NCBI RefSeq assembly: GCF_022662175.1
Contig: NZ_JAKMCR010000001.1
Span: 1,240,001-1,304,000 of the forward strand
Source of the DNA: Aestuariivivens marinum
GTDB taxonomy: Bacteria > Bacteroidota > Bacteroidia > Flavobacteriales > Flavobacteriaceae
Length of the DNA: 64,000 nucleotides
Direction of reading: 5' to 3'
This document shows positions 1 to 9,010 of the stretch, piece by piece; within the stretch, counting starts at the first letter, position 1, and each line of letters starts with the position of its first letter. The notes under the pieces were generated by a model. The model did no database searches, was not told where the DNA came from, and saw only the letters and a list, made by a program, of their open reading frames with translations. Made by a program: the position numbers and the translations under genes.

Positions 1-606
1 ATTATTACCATCAACCGATGTTTTTACAGTAATATGTGCTGGAGGAAAAATCCAAGAGCCAGGATCACTTAAATAACCAATAGTTATAGATTTAACAAAC
101 GATTCAATTTTTAATTGCAAGGTAGCATGTGCAATGGTATCAAAACCTAGCCATTGGGTATCCTTAAAATCAACAGTTCCTTTTTTGTTGTTATTTAATG
201 TTAATGAACCAACACCTTTGTAGCGATCACTTGCATTCGAATGCCAAATAATACTATCAATAGGAATGCCTTTTTTATAAAATACTTTCTCAACAATATC
301 GCTTTCTTTCCAGTCAGGATGATAGGCCTTAAATTTATAAGTTCCAGGGTTTATAACTTTTATAGGCGAAGTATATAGGTTTGAATTTTCAGATGGAGAT
401 TCACCATTAGTCGTATAGTAAATTTTAGTGCCTTCCAATTTTAAGCTCGCAGTTAAATAAGCTATAGAATCTATTAGTTGATTAGTAGCTTCTAACCTAG
501 GTTGGGTTATTTGAATTTGATCTTGTTGTAAAAACAGGCTGTCTGGTTTCAGTTTACAATTAAAAAATATAAATGCTAGAAAGCATATCATTACTTTTAG
601 CATCAT
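1..606 (-). CDS. Lipoprotein with chitobiase C-terminal-like domain (3' end cut by window)
   Basis: I translated the open frame from the ATG at 606 down to base 1 without a stop (202 codons), so the gene continues off the window. The N-terminus has a hydrophobic stretch ending in FFNC near residue 17, which fits a lipoprotein signal. Residues about 60-100 contain YYTTNGESPS followed by NLYTSPIKV, typical of the chitobiase/beta-hexosaminidase C-terminal (FN3-associated) fold. The remainder, with GYLSDPGSW and a VKTSVDG ending, looks like the start of a F5/8 type C-like sugar-binding region. The same domain pair ends the GH20 enzyme at 5632-7974. The ATG overlaps the stop of the preceding propeller gene (ATGA), implying translational coupling. 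It is probably a surface or periplasmic glycan-binding accessory protein; no catalytic part is visible. Confidence 0.75.
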   Translation of the reverse strand, partial: MMLKVMICFLAFIFFNCKLKPDSLFLQQDQIQITQPRLEATNQLIDSIAYLTASLKLEGTKIYYTTNGESPSENSNLYTSPIKVINPGTYKFKAYHPDWKESDIVEKVFYKKGIPIDSIIWHSNASDRYKGVGSLTLNNNKKGTVDFKDTQWLGFDTIAHATLQLKIESFVKSITIGYLSDPGSWIFPPAHITVKTSVDGNN

Positions 607-1646
607 ACTCTTGTTAGTTTAATAGGATAAGTGTTTCCCGAATTCCATTGAGCAACATATACATTTTCGTCTTCGTCTATGCAAACATCATGGGGATACT
701 GGAATAACCTAATAGTTTGGTACAACTCTTCTAAGTTACTGTTATTGTAAGTTGGGGCTGTTGCTCCCGGACAGGAAACAACTTGATTGTTATTATCCAT
801 TATTAATAAGAAACCAGAATCGCTATTAGGTGCTTTTTTCGATTTTAATACGGCAAAATAAATATGGTCTTTATGAATTACAGGTCTACAAATCAATGCC
901 CCAGGAATGTCTATTGATGACATATAGTTGCCATCCAAACTGAAGCGCTTCAGTATGTTCATTTCCCTTGCAGAAATTAAAATTGATGGGTTGTTTTTAT
1001 CTCTGTTATCGTAACAAATACCATGCGCATTTAAAAATTGGGATTCACCGGTACCTCGACCACCAAAAATGTTCAATAGTTCTCCTTTATGGTTGTAATG
1101 CAAGATATATTGATTTCCATAACCATCGGCAACATAAAAATCACCATTTTCCAAAACGGTTGTTTCGGTTGGTTTAAACTCTTCTTTAGCATTGTATTTC
1201 CCGGTTTCTTTTGGATAATCTATTTCAAAAATAACTTTACCATCAATAGTAGTTTTAATGATTTGATGTCTTTCATAATCGGTAATCAACAGAAAATCTT
1301 CACCGTTTTCTTTGCATAAAGTTAAACCATGACCACCAGGAAATTGAGTGCCCCATGTTTCCAATAATTTGCCCGACTTATCATAGATGATAATATTGTT
1401 TTTAGTGTGATTGGTTAGCAAGACAATACGCCCTTTTGAGTCCTGAACCATTTCATGACAATCTTTTACTGGAGTTTTTAATGGATCTAAATTTCCCCAG
1501 TTCATATTAACTTTATATTGATGTGAATTATGCCCAATAATAACATCTTTGTTGTCACAAAAAGAAAAGGCATTGCTATACAATGGGGACAATAAGATAC
1601 CCAGTGATGCACAGGATGATTGTTTTAAAAAGATTCTACGGCTCAT
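603..1646 (-). CDS. Exported NHL-repeat six-bladed beta-propeller protein
   Basis: The 347-residue product begins with a twin-arginine-like signal (SRRIFLK followed by a hydrophobic stretch), suggesting Tat export. The mature part has repeated NHL-like blades: VQDSKGRIVLLTN, ITDYERHQI, DFYVADGYGNQYI, and a closing HDVCIDEDENVYVAQW. This resembles the propellers related to peptidyl-alpha-hydroxyglycine lyase. No enzyme activity can be assigned from sequence; such propellers often bind ligands or partner proteins. It lies 2 bases after the DUF1501 gene and overlaps the next lipoprotein start, so it belongs to the same operon as the DUF1501 and PSD1 proteins. Family assignment is firm; function is unknown. 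Confidence 0.8.
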   Translation of the reverse strand: MSRRIFLKQSSCASLGILLSPLYSNAFSFCDNKDVIIGHNSHQYKVNMNWGNLDPLKTPVKDCHEMVQDSKGRIVLLTNHTKNNIIIYDKSGKLLETWGTQFPGGHGLTLCKENGEDFLLITDYERHQIIKTTIDGKVIFEIDYPKETGKYNAKEEFKPTETTVLENGDFYVADGYGNQYILHYNHKGELLNIFGGRGTGESQFLNAHGICYDNRDKNNPSILISAREMNILKRFSLDGNYMSSIDIPGALICRPVIHKDHIYFAVLKSKKAPNSDSGFLLIMDNNNQVVSCPGATAPTYNNSNLEELYQTIRLFQYPHDVCIDEDENVYVAQWNSGNTYPIKLTRV

Positions 1647-1648
1647 GA

Positions 1649-3109
1649 TTAGGTAAGTATATCGTTAATAACATGACCAGATACATCGGTAAGTCTGAAC
1701 CTTCTGCCTTGATGTTTGTAAGTAAACTTGGTATGGTCAATGCCCATTTGCTGCATTATAGTGGCTTGTAAGTCGTGTACATGCATAGGGTCTTTAGCAA
1801 TGTTATATCCGAAATCATCAGTTTCACCATAGGTAAATCCGGGTTTTACGCCACCGCCGGCCATGAACATGGTAAAACATTTAGGATGATGGTCCCTACC
1901 ATAATTGGTATCAGTTAAAGTGCCTTGACTGTAATTGGTCCTTCCAAACTCACCACCCCATACCACTAATGTATCTTCAAGTAACCCACGTTGTTTTAGG
2001 TCCAAAATTAAAGCCGCTGTAGCTTGGTCGATGTCTCTTGCTTGTCTTTCTATTTGAGATGGCAAATCGAAATGCTGGTCCCAACCCATATGATAAAGCT
2101 GAACAAATCGCACGTCTTTTTCAACTAATCGTCTAGCCAGCAAACAATTTGAGGCATAGGTGCCTGGAGTTGTACAATTGGCACCATACATTTTTATGAT
2201 ATGCTCTGGCTCATCATCTATGTTCATTGTTTCTGGAACAGATGTTTGCATACGGTATGCCATTTCATATTGTGCAATACGACTATTGATTTCTGGATCA
2301 CCAAATTCTTCTTCCTGCTTATGGTTGAGCTCACTTATATAATCTAACATTTTTCTACGTTCACCTCGGGTCATACCTTCGGGATCTTTAAGGTATAATA
2401 CAGGATCCTTGCCTGATCTAAACTGTACGCCTTGATGTAATGAGCTTAAAAAACCATTACCCCAAAGGCGTGAATACAGAGGTTGTGAAAATGGACGCCC
2501 AGTACCTCGCGATAATAATACTGTAAATGCAGGTAGGTTTTCATTTAAGCTACCAAGGCCATAACTAAACCAAGAGCCCATACTAGGTCTTCCTGTTTGC
2601 TGAGATCCCGTTTGAAAAAAGGTGATGGCGGGATCGTGGTTAATAGCTTCAGTATGCATGGATTTAATGAAACATAGCTCATCTACTATTTTGGCAGTAT
2701 TTGGCATTAGGTCACTCACCCAAGCCCTGGATTCTCCATATTGGTTAAATTTAAAAAGGCTTCCAACTAAAGGAAAACGTTCTTGACCAGAGGTCATCCC
2801 AGTTAACCGTTGCCCTTTCCTTACCGAGTCTGGAAGGTCTTGACCTCGCATTTTATCAAGTAACGGCTTATAATCAAAAAGCTCTAATTGGGATGGACCA
2901 CCACTCTGGAAAAGATATATGATTCTTTTTGCTTTAGGAGCAAAATGAGGTAAGTTTAATCCTAAAGAACTATTTAACTGTTCTTGACCAGAAAGGCTGG
3001 AAAAAGGATCCAGTAATGAAGCCGCAGCTAAACCTCCAATGCCAAATCCAAGTTTTTTAAGAAAATGTCTTCGGTTGTTATTAATAAAATGTTTGCTTAA
3101 CTCTTCCAT
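1649..3109 (-). CDS. DUF1501 family exported protein
   Basis: This is a 486-residue member of the DUF1501 family, which is distantly related to the sulfatase/alkaline phosphatase fold and is common in Planctomycetes and some Bacteroidota. Residues about 12-40 are a Tat-type signal (NNRRHFLKKLGFG, then AAASLL). The family hallmark FQSGGPSQLELFDYKP sits near residues 66-83, and further conserved blocks include the WDQHFD region, VVWGGEFGRT and NYGRDHHPKCFTMFMAGGG. The gene begins 4 bases after the PSD1-type gene, and in known genomes DUF1501 and PSD1 genes are almost always paired. The reaction is unknown. Co-export with a haem protein and a propeller suggests a periplasmic or surface complex. 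Confidence 0.88.
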   Translation of the reverse strand: MEELSKHFINNNRRHFLKKLGFGIGGLAAASLLDPFSSLSGQEQLNSSLGLNLPHFAPKAKRIIYLFQSGGPSQLELFDYKPLLDKMRGQDLPDSVRKGQRLTGMTSGQERFPLVGSLFKFNQYGESRAWVSDLMPNTAKIVDELCFIKSMHTEAINHDPAITFFQTGSQQTGRPSMGSWFSYGLGSLNENLPAFTVLLSRGTGRPFSQPLYSRLWGNGFLSSLHQGVQFRSGKDPVLYLKDPEGMTRGERRKMLDYISELNHKQEEEFGDPEINSRIAQYEMAYRMQTSVPETMNIDDEPEHIIKMYGANCTTPGTYASNCLLARRLVEKDVRFVQLYHMGWDQHFDLPSQIERQARDIDQATAALILDLKQRGLLEDTLVVWGGEFGRTNYSQGTLTDTNYGRDHHPKCFTMFMAGGGVKPGFTYGETDDFGYNIAKDPMHVHDLQATIMQQMGIDHTKFTYKHQGRRFRLTDVSGHVINDILT

Positions 3110-3113
3110 GGTA

Positions 3114-5471
3114 TTATCCTTTTACAATCGCTTCATCAAGATTAAAAATTAAACTGGTTAATACAGTATATGCGTATAGCTCTTTTTTGTTTTCTTCAGT
3201 ATTGGATATTGTTGTGCCTTGAGAATTTAGTTCAAAAGTTTCTTTTGATGATTCTAAATAGTCCAACAGTTTATCGGTTTCATCTTTTTTTGGGTAACGC
3301 GATGTTATTTTTCTAAAAATTATTTTTATACGTTCTTTGTCGTTTAATGAATCTAAATCAAGTATATCTTTTGCTAGGTGTTTGGATGCTTCTATTAATT
3401 GGGGGTCATTTAACATTACCAAGGCTTGAAGTGGTGTGCTTGTTTTTTGGCGCTTGACCGAACAAATATCTCGTGTTGCGGCATCAAAGGTAATCATGGC
3501 CGGAGGGGGGACTGTCCGTTTCCAAAACGTGTACAAGCTTCTTCTATACTTATTTTCACCTGAATCCATAATGTACTTTGTTAGTCCTTGGCCAGATGTA
3601 GTTTCTGCCCACAAGCCCTCTGGTTGAAATGGTTTTACGCTAGGCCCACCAATTTTATCCACTAAAAGACCACTTAATGCTAATGCATTGTCTCGTACCA
3701 TTTCGGCGGTTAACTTACTTCTTGAACTTCGAGCCAGTAATAGATTGTCAGGATCTATTTCTAATAGTTCGGGTGTTGCTTTTGAGGTTTGTTGATAGGT
3801 GCTGGACATGACCATCATTTTAATCATTTGTTTCATATCCCAGCCTTTTTCCCTAAAGGTAACTGCCAACCAGTCTAATAATTCAGGGTGTGTAGGTAAA
3901 GCACCTTGGTTGCCAAAATCATCGACAGTAGAAACAATTCCTGTTCCAAAAATTTGCTGCCATATTCTGTTAATGGCGACCCTAGCTGTTAAAGGGTTTT
4001 TTTCGTCGAAAAGCCATTGGACTAATCCTAGTCTGTTTTTAGGGAGAGTTTCAGGAAATGATAAGATAGCATCTGGTGTTCCTGTACTTACTTTATCAGT
4101 AGGAGCGTCATATTGACCTCTTTTTAAGATATAGGTTTGCCTGTCTGGAGCACCATCTTTCATAACCATTAGCCTAATTTCAGGGATGGAATCAGGCTTA
4201 TTTATAAAAGACAAACTTTCTTCAATTTCTTTATTTGTTATCTTAATATTAGGTTCTGGAATTTCATCATATTCAATTCTACCTTTTTCATCTACTTTAT
4301 TAAAGAACCCATAAATGCTATAAAATTCTTTTTGTGATATTGGATCGTATTTATGATCATGACATCTTGCACATTCCATAGTTAAACCCAATAGAGCTGT
4401 AGAGGTTGTATTGGTGCGATCCATAACGTACTCAACTCTGTATTCTTCATCAATTACACCACCTTCTTGTGTAATTTTATGATTTCTGTTAAATCCCGTA
4501 GCGACAATTTGTTCTAATGTTGGATTAGGTAGGAGGTCACCAGCGATTTGCCATTTAATAAATTCGTCATAAGATAAATTTTCATTAAATGCATGGATCA
4601 CCCAATCACGCCATGGCCACATGACTCGTTCCAAATCGTCCTGATAACCATGAGTGTCTGCATAACGAGCTATATCAAGCCAATTCGATGCCATACGTTC
4701 TCCATAGGCTTTGGACGCCAAGAGTTTATCAACGACTTTTTCATAAGCATTTTCATCTTGATTCGATAAAAATTCGTCAATAGCTGCAAGTGAGGGAGGC
4801 AAACCTGTTAGGTCGAAATAAACTTTCCTAATTAATTTTTCTTTTGATGCTTTTTCAGAAGGAGTTAACCCTTTTTCATCCAAATGTTTTAAAATGAAAT
4901 AATCTATTTCGTTGCTTGGCCAATTTGTAATAGAAACTTTAGGAATCTCTGGTCTAGCTGGAGGAATAAAAGACCAATGATCTTTCCATTCAGCGCCTTG
5001 TTCTACCCATTTGGTAAGAATCTTTTTTTCGTAATCCGATAATTTTAGGTTTGAATCTGGGGGAGGCATGACTTTTTCAGGATCTTGACTATTGATTTTA
5101 TGAACCAACTGGCTTGCTTCAATATTGTTAGGTACAATGGCATATCTATCTAAATGTTCACCGATAGCTGCATAAGCGCCTTCTTTTGTGTCTAAACGTA
5201 ATCCTGCTTCTCGAGTGCCTTCATCAGGTCCATGGCATAAATAACAGCGATCTGAAAGAATGGGTTTTACATGAAAAATGTAATCGATGGCTTGGGGGAG
5301 TTCAACATTGGAGCTGGAAGTACTTGAGCTGTGGTTTGATAGGGTATTGCCTAGTGCTGTGTAATCAACATTGGTTCTACTGAGTTTATATTTAATCAGC
5401 AGTAAAAGAGTGAATGGTATTATAAAATACAATGCTAGCTTTAACGATCTTAAGGTTTTAGGATTAAACAT
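3114..5471 (-). CDS. PSD1/DUF1549-DUF1553 family cytochrome-like protein
   Basis: This is a 785-residue protein with an N-terminal membrane anchor (residues about 11-27). A Planctomycete-type cytochrome C domain follows, with a haem motif CYLCH at 76-80 and a possible Met ligand in VMPPP near 135. After it come DUF1549 (around WPSNEIDYFILKHL to GYQDDLERVMWPWRDW) and DUF1553 (from NRLGLVQWLFDEKNPLTARV). A second CxxCH (CARCH, 367-371) lies between them. The family is typical of Planctomycetes and occurs in marine Bacteroidota near polysaccharide genes; its biochemical role is not established. It is the first gene of the run PSD1, DUF1501, propeller, lipoprotein. At 785 residues it is shorter than many family members, which exceed 1000, but both terminal domains are present. 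Confidence 0.88.
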   Translation of the reverse strand: MFNPKTLRSLKLALYFIIPFTLLLLIKYKLSRTNVDYTALGNTLSNHSSSTSSSNVELPQAIDYIFHVKPILSDRCYLCHGPDEGTREAGLRLDTKEGAYAAIGEHLDRYAIVPNNIEASQLVHKINSQDPEKVMPPPDSNLKLSDYEKKILTKWVEQGAEWKDHWSFIPPARPEIPKVSITNWPSNEIDYFILKHLDEKGLTPSEKASKEKLIRKVYFDLTGLPPSLAAIDEFLSNQDENAYEKVVDKLLASKAYGERMASNWLDIARYADTHGYQDDLERVMWPWRDWVIHAFNENLSYDEFIKWQIAGDLLPNPTLEQIVATGFNRNHKITQEGGVIDEEYRVEYVMDRTNTTSTALLGLTMECARCHDHKYDPISQKEFYSIYGFFNKVDEKGRIEYDEIPEPNIKITNKEIEESLSFINKPDSIPEIRLMVMKDGAPDRQTYILKRGQYDAPTDKVSTGTPDAILSFPETLPKNRLGLVQWLFDEKNPLTARVAINRIWQQIFGTGIVSTVDDFGNQGALPTHPELLDWLAVTFREKGWDMKQMIKMMVMSSTYQQTSKATPELLEIDPDNLLLARSSRSKLTAEMVRDNALALSGLLVDKIGGPSVKPFQPEGLWAETTSGQGLTKYIMDSGENKYRRSLYTFWKRTVPPPAMITFDAATRDICSVKRQKTSTPLQALVMLNDPQLIEASKHLAKDILDLDSLNDKERIKIIFRKITSRYPKKDETDKLLDYLESSKETFELNSQGTTISNTEENKKELYAYTVLTSLIFNLDEAIVKG

Positions 5472-5631
5472 TGTAATGTATTGTTAATCAATATATTAAT
5501 TTAAAAAAATCAAATAATATTATGATAAAACTTATAGTTTTAACAAATGAACCCATAATATGGGGTTTATGTATAAAATATACAAAAAAATTTCGACGAA
5601 TAACAGTGAGTTATAGCTGAAAACATTATAA
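5472..5631. promoter_or_regulatory. Intergenic spacer with small hairpin between GH20 and PSD1 genes
   Basis: The 160-base AT-rich spacer separates the GH20 gene from the PSD1 operon. It contains a short inverted repeat, CCCAT at 5552-5556 and ATGGG at 5560-5564 with a 3-base loop, about 70 bases past the GH20 stop. It could act as a weak terminator or processing site. No clear TAnnTTTG element was found upstream of the PSD1 start at 5471; a TATTATTTG sequence is close but has the wrong spacing. Confidence 0.3.
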
Positions 5632-7974
5632 TTACTCTATTGTGATTTCATCCACAAATAACCAAGCCCCTCCACCATTAGGAGTTTTTTTTAGGCTTTT
5701 AGCTATAACCTTAACATATCTCGATGTTCTTTTTTCAAATGCAATGGTAAAATCTTTAAGCACTATCTCAGCATTTGAATTAAAAGGTCTATTTATTTTA
5801 CCAACACTATTAAACTTTTTTCCATCGTTAGATAGTAGAACCTCTAAATGAGTTGGGAAGTAAATTGCCGGCCCTTGATTTTCCATTGAGCCCACGCTTA
5901 CTTTACTAACTTCGGTTGTTTTTTCTAGGTCGATAACCAACTCCATGTCATTACCTATCCATGCTTGCCATTGGCCATCATGAAAGTTTTTAGAACCTCT
6001 AACGATATTGTTCATGTTGTTAGTACCGGCGCCTTGATAGCTGTTGCTGTATTTGGTAATATAATTTACGGGTTTGCCAACACCTTTATGGTAATTAAAT
6101 GTTTTTTCAAAAACTTTACCTATCGGTTTGTTGTTTTCATATAAGGACGCTTTAATCGTAGTGGTCTTTGTAATTTCAATAGGAGTTTGATAGGAAATAG
6201 CCATATTGTCTACATCGGTTCCATCTAAAGTGTAACGTATATCGGGATTAGGGAATTCATTTTTAAGGGTAACGGATATTACATTTGTATTATTGTTAAC
6301 ATGTGTTTCGGCAGAAATATTATAAGCACTTTTTGCATAATTAATGCCTTGGTATTCTAGGCGCTTAAACATAGGTGTTAATCGGGTGGTGAATTCTTCC
6401 CAGGTTCTATCCGCCTTAGGACTCCAAAGGGTTTCGGATAAAGCCACTAATCTTGGAAAAATCATATATTCTGAATGTGATGTGGTAGATACATATTCTG
6501 CCCATAAATTAGCTTGCCCACCTAATACGTGATGAGCTTGTTTTTCGGTCATGGATTCAACAACGGGGTCAAAATCATACACTTTACTAATTGGAGTATA
6601 ACCACCCCAAGCTTTGGGTTCGGTATCCATATCTCCTTGGTAATGGTCAAAATAGCAATGTGACCCGGGAGTCATCACCACATCGTGTCCTTCGGCCGAT
6701 GCTTCCAAGCCACCTTTAACACCGCGCCAACTCATTACCGCTGCCCCAGGAGCCAAACCACCTTCTAGAATTTCATCCCAACCAATTAAAACACGCCCTT
6801 TATAGCTAATAAATCGTTCCATGCGTTTTATAAAATAACTCTGTAGTTCTTCAACATTTTCCAGGCCTTCCGTTTTCATTCTTTTTTGGCAATGCTTACA
6901 GGTTTTCCAATTGGTTTTGGTTGCTTCATCTCCACCAACATGAATATACTTTGAGGGGAATAAACCCATAACTTCTGTTAAAACGTTTTCTAAAAATTCA
7001 AATGTAGATTCTTTTCCAGCACAGAAAATATCTGTTATTGGCCAAAGTCCTCCTGAAGGAACAGCTACCGGTTTCTCTAAACAAGATAACTCTGGGTATG
7101 ATGCAATAGCGCTTGTAACATGGGCTGGCATTTCAATTTCAGGTACTACCGTAACCCCTCGTGATTGAGCATAAGCAACAATATCTTTAATGTCTTCTTG
7201 AGTAAGGAAACCACCATAGGTTCCTTTTTCTTCTGGTTTTGGAGTATGTCTGGCATTCCAAGGTTTGTCTTCTTGGTTTACCCTAAAAGATCCTACTTCG
7301 GTAAGTTTTGGATATTGTTTTATTTCAATGCGCCAACCTTGATCATCCACTAAATGTAAGTGCAAGGTGTTCATTTTTAAATAGGCCAAGCGATCTATAG
7401 TCTGCTTAATATAGTCTTTTTCAAAAAAATGTCGAGATAGGTCCAACATTAAGCCCCGCCATTTGAAACGTGGAGAATCGGTGATGTTGACATTTGGAAT
7501 TACCCATGCTACAGACTCAATATTGTTTTGGCTTTCAATTTCGGCAGGCAATAATTGTCGCAAAGTCTCAGAGCCATATATAAACCCTGAAAAACTATTG
7601 GCTTCAACGGTAATGCTTTTACTGTTTACATTTAATTGATATGCCTCATTTTGTAAATCTTCGTTTAGTTTAAACTGAATAAAGTTCGATGATGGTGGCA
7701 TTTTAACTACTTCTAGATCTAAGCTTGCTGCGATTTTTAATCTGTTTAATAAAATACCTGCGGCCTGTAATTGAGCATCATTAGTAACATAAACCTTTGT
7801 ATTTTTATTAAAGCTAAAGCTGCCTTCTTCAAGGGTTAATGTTGTTGGCTTTGGTATGACCTTAATATCATTTATGGTAAATGTTTTTTTGGGTTTACTT
7901 TGACATCCCATGAACACTGTCACAAAAAAGATTGTAACTATTGATTTTATTGTAAAATAGGTTTTATTTTTCAT
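5632..7974 (-). CDS. Beta-N-acetylhexosaminidase, GH20, lipoprotein
   Basis: The 780-residue enzyme removes terminal beta-linked GlcNAc (or GalNAc) from glycans using substrate-assisted catalysis. The signal ends in FMGC (Cys24), so it is probably a lipoprotein in the periplasm or on the surface. The GH20b N-terminal domain is at about 35-165 and the catalytic barrel begins at RFKWRGLMLDLSRHF (169-183). The catalytic Asp-Glu pair is in HVGGDE (345-350). A chitobiase C-terminal domain (YTLDGTDVD) and a F5/8 type C-like domain (from about residue 640) complete it. The start overlaps the end of the glycosylasparaginase gene by 11 bases. In this locus it would expose or clear GlcNAc residues of N-glycans or chitooligosaccharides. 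Confidence 0.93.
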   Translation of the reverse strand: MKNKTYFTIKSIVTIFFVTVFMGCQSKPKKTFTINDIKVIPKPTTLTLEEGSFSFNKNTKVYVTNDAQLQAAGILLNRLKIAASLDLEVVKMPPSSNFIQFKLNEDLQNEAYQLNVNSKSITVEANSFSGFIYGSETLRQLLPAEIESQNNIESVAWVIPNVNITDSPRFKWRGLMLDLSRHFFEKDYIKQTIDRLAYLKMNTLHLHLVDDQGWRIEIKQYPKLTEVGSFRVNQEDKPWNARHTPKPEEKGTYGGFLTQEDIKDIVAYAQSRGVTVVPEIEMPAHVTSAIASYPELSCLEKPVAVPSGGLWPITDIFCAGKESTFEFLENVLTEVMGLFPSKYIHVGGDEATKTNWKTCKHCQKRMKTEGLENVEELQSYFIKRMERFISYKGRVLIGWDEILEGGLAPGAAVMSWRGVKGGLEASAEGHDVVMTPGSHCYFDHYQGDMDTEPKAWGGYTPISKVYDFDPVVESMTEKQAHHVLGGQANLWAEYVSTTSHSEYMIFPRLVALSETLWSPKADRTWEEFTTRLTPMFKRLEYQGINYAKSAYNISAETHVNNNTNVISVTLKNEFPNPDIRYTLDGTDVDNMAISYQTPIEITKTTTIKASLYENNKPIGKVFEKTFNYHKGVGKPVNYITKYSNSYQGAGTNNMNNIVRGSKNFHDGQWQAWIGNDMELVIDLEKTTEVSKVSVGSMENQGPAIYFPTHLEVLLSNDGKKFNSVGKINRPFNSNAEIVLKDFTIAFEKRTSRYVKVIAKSLKKTPNGGGAWLFVDEITIE

Positions 7975-9001
7975 CCCAAGTCATTTTATATGTAGCATCC
8001 TCCATTCTGTTACCGTTATCCTTGTCGTATACCGCATAGTCAAAGCCGGAACGCAAGCTGTACCCACCATGTTCCCCTTGTTTGTTAATGGCAATAAAGC
8101 CTACTTGAAGGTATTCCATGTCAGGATGGTTTTTATGTTTGTTGTAAATGCGTTCTACAATTATTTTACAAGCTTCGGTAGGGGATTTCCCCATTCGCAT
8201 TTGTTCTACAACCATAGCGCTTCCAGCGGTTCGAATAACAGCTTCCCCAAGACCGGTAGCTGCTGCTGCTCCAACTTCATTGTCTAAAAATAATCCTGCA
8301 CCAATGATTGGTGAATCGCCAACACGACCATGCATTTTCCATGCAGCTCCGCTAGTTGTACAGGCTCCGGATAGATTTCCGCTGTCATCTAACACCAGCA
8401 TACTTATAGTGTCATGGTTTTCTATATTGATAACAGGTTTATATTTTGACTTTTTCAACCAGTTTTTCCAATCTTCTTCAGATTTTGGGGTTAATAGATT
8501 TTCTTCTTTGAATCCTTGAGATAGTGCAAATTGAAGGGCTCCTTCACCTGAAAGCATGACATGTGGAGTTTCTTCCATCACTTTTCTAGCTACGGAAATA
8601 GGGTGCTTAATACCTTGTAAGAAGGATACTGACCCACAATTACTGTTAGCGTCCATAATACAAGCGTCTAAAGTTACCTTTCCCTCACGGTCTGGCAATC
8701 CGCCATAACCAACACTACGCTCGTTAGGGTCACCTTCGGGAACTCTTACACCAGCTTCAACAGCATCTATACCTGTGCCTCCACTGGTAAGTGTTTTCCA
8801 GGCAGCTTCATTGGCAGGTAGACCATGTTTCCAAGTGGCTATAATTAAAGGTTTTTGTGTTTTTTTTACTAAAAGAGGTTCAGTTTTTTCATCATCTTTA
8901 GCAAGTTCTTTGCAGCTTACCATAGCACTTATACCCATTGAGCCTAAAGCCGCTTTCTTTATAAAATCTCTTCTGTTTGCCATGCTTTTTATTTTTATCA
9001 T
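7964..9001 (-). CDS. N4-(beta-N-acetylglucosaminyl)-L-asparaginase (glycosylasparaginase)
   Basis: The 345-residue Ntn-hydrolase cleaves the amide bond between GlcNAc and Asn, the last protein-linked bond of an N-glycan. The predicted autocatalytic cleavage site and nucleophile is Thr198 in HDTIS. Substrate-pocket motifs VGDSPIIGAG (about 227-236) and the ATGLGE region follow. The N-terminus is Tat-like (NRRDFIKKAALG) and ends in MVSC (Cys30), so it may be an exported lipoprotein; MANRRD at residue 7 is an alternative start. It overlaps the GH20 gene by 11 bases. Its presence is the strongest single indication that this locus targets N-glycans rather than only chitin. Confidence 0.93.
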   Translation of the reverse strand: MIKIKSMANRRDFIKKAALGSMGISAMVSCKELAKDDEKTEPLLVKKTQKPLIIATWKHGLPANEAAWKTLTSGGTGIDAVEAGVRVPEGDPNERSVGYGGLPDREGKVTLDACIMDANSNCGSVSFLQGIKHPISVARKVMEETPHVMLSGEGALQFALSQGFKEENLLTPKSEEDWKNWLKKSKYKPVINIENHDTISMLVLDDSGNLSGACTTSGAAWKMHGRVGDSPIIGAGLFLDNEVGAAAATGLGEAVIRTAGSAMVVEQMRMGKSPTEACKIIVERIYNKHKNHPDMEYLQVGFIAINKQGEHGGYSLRSGFDYAVYDKDNGNRMEDATYKMTWDEK

Positions 9002-9010
9002 ATATTCTAA

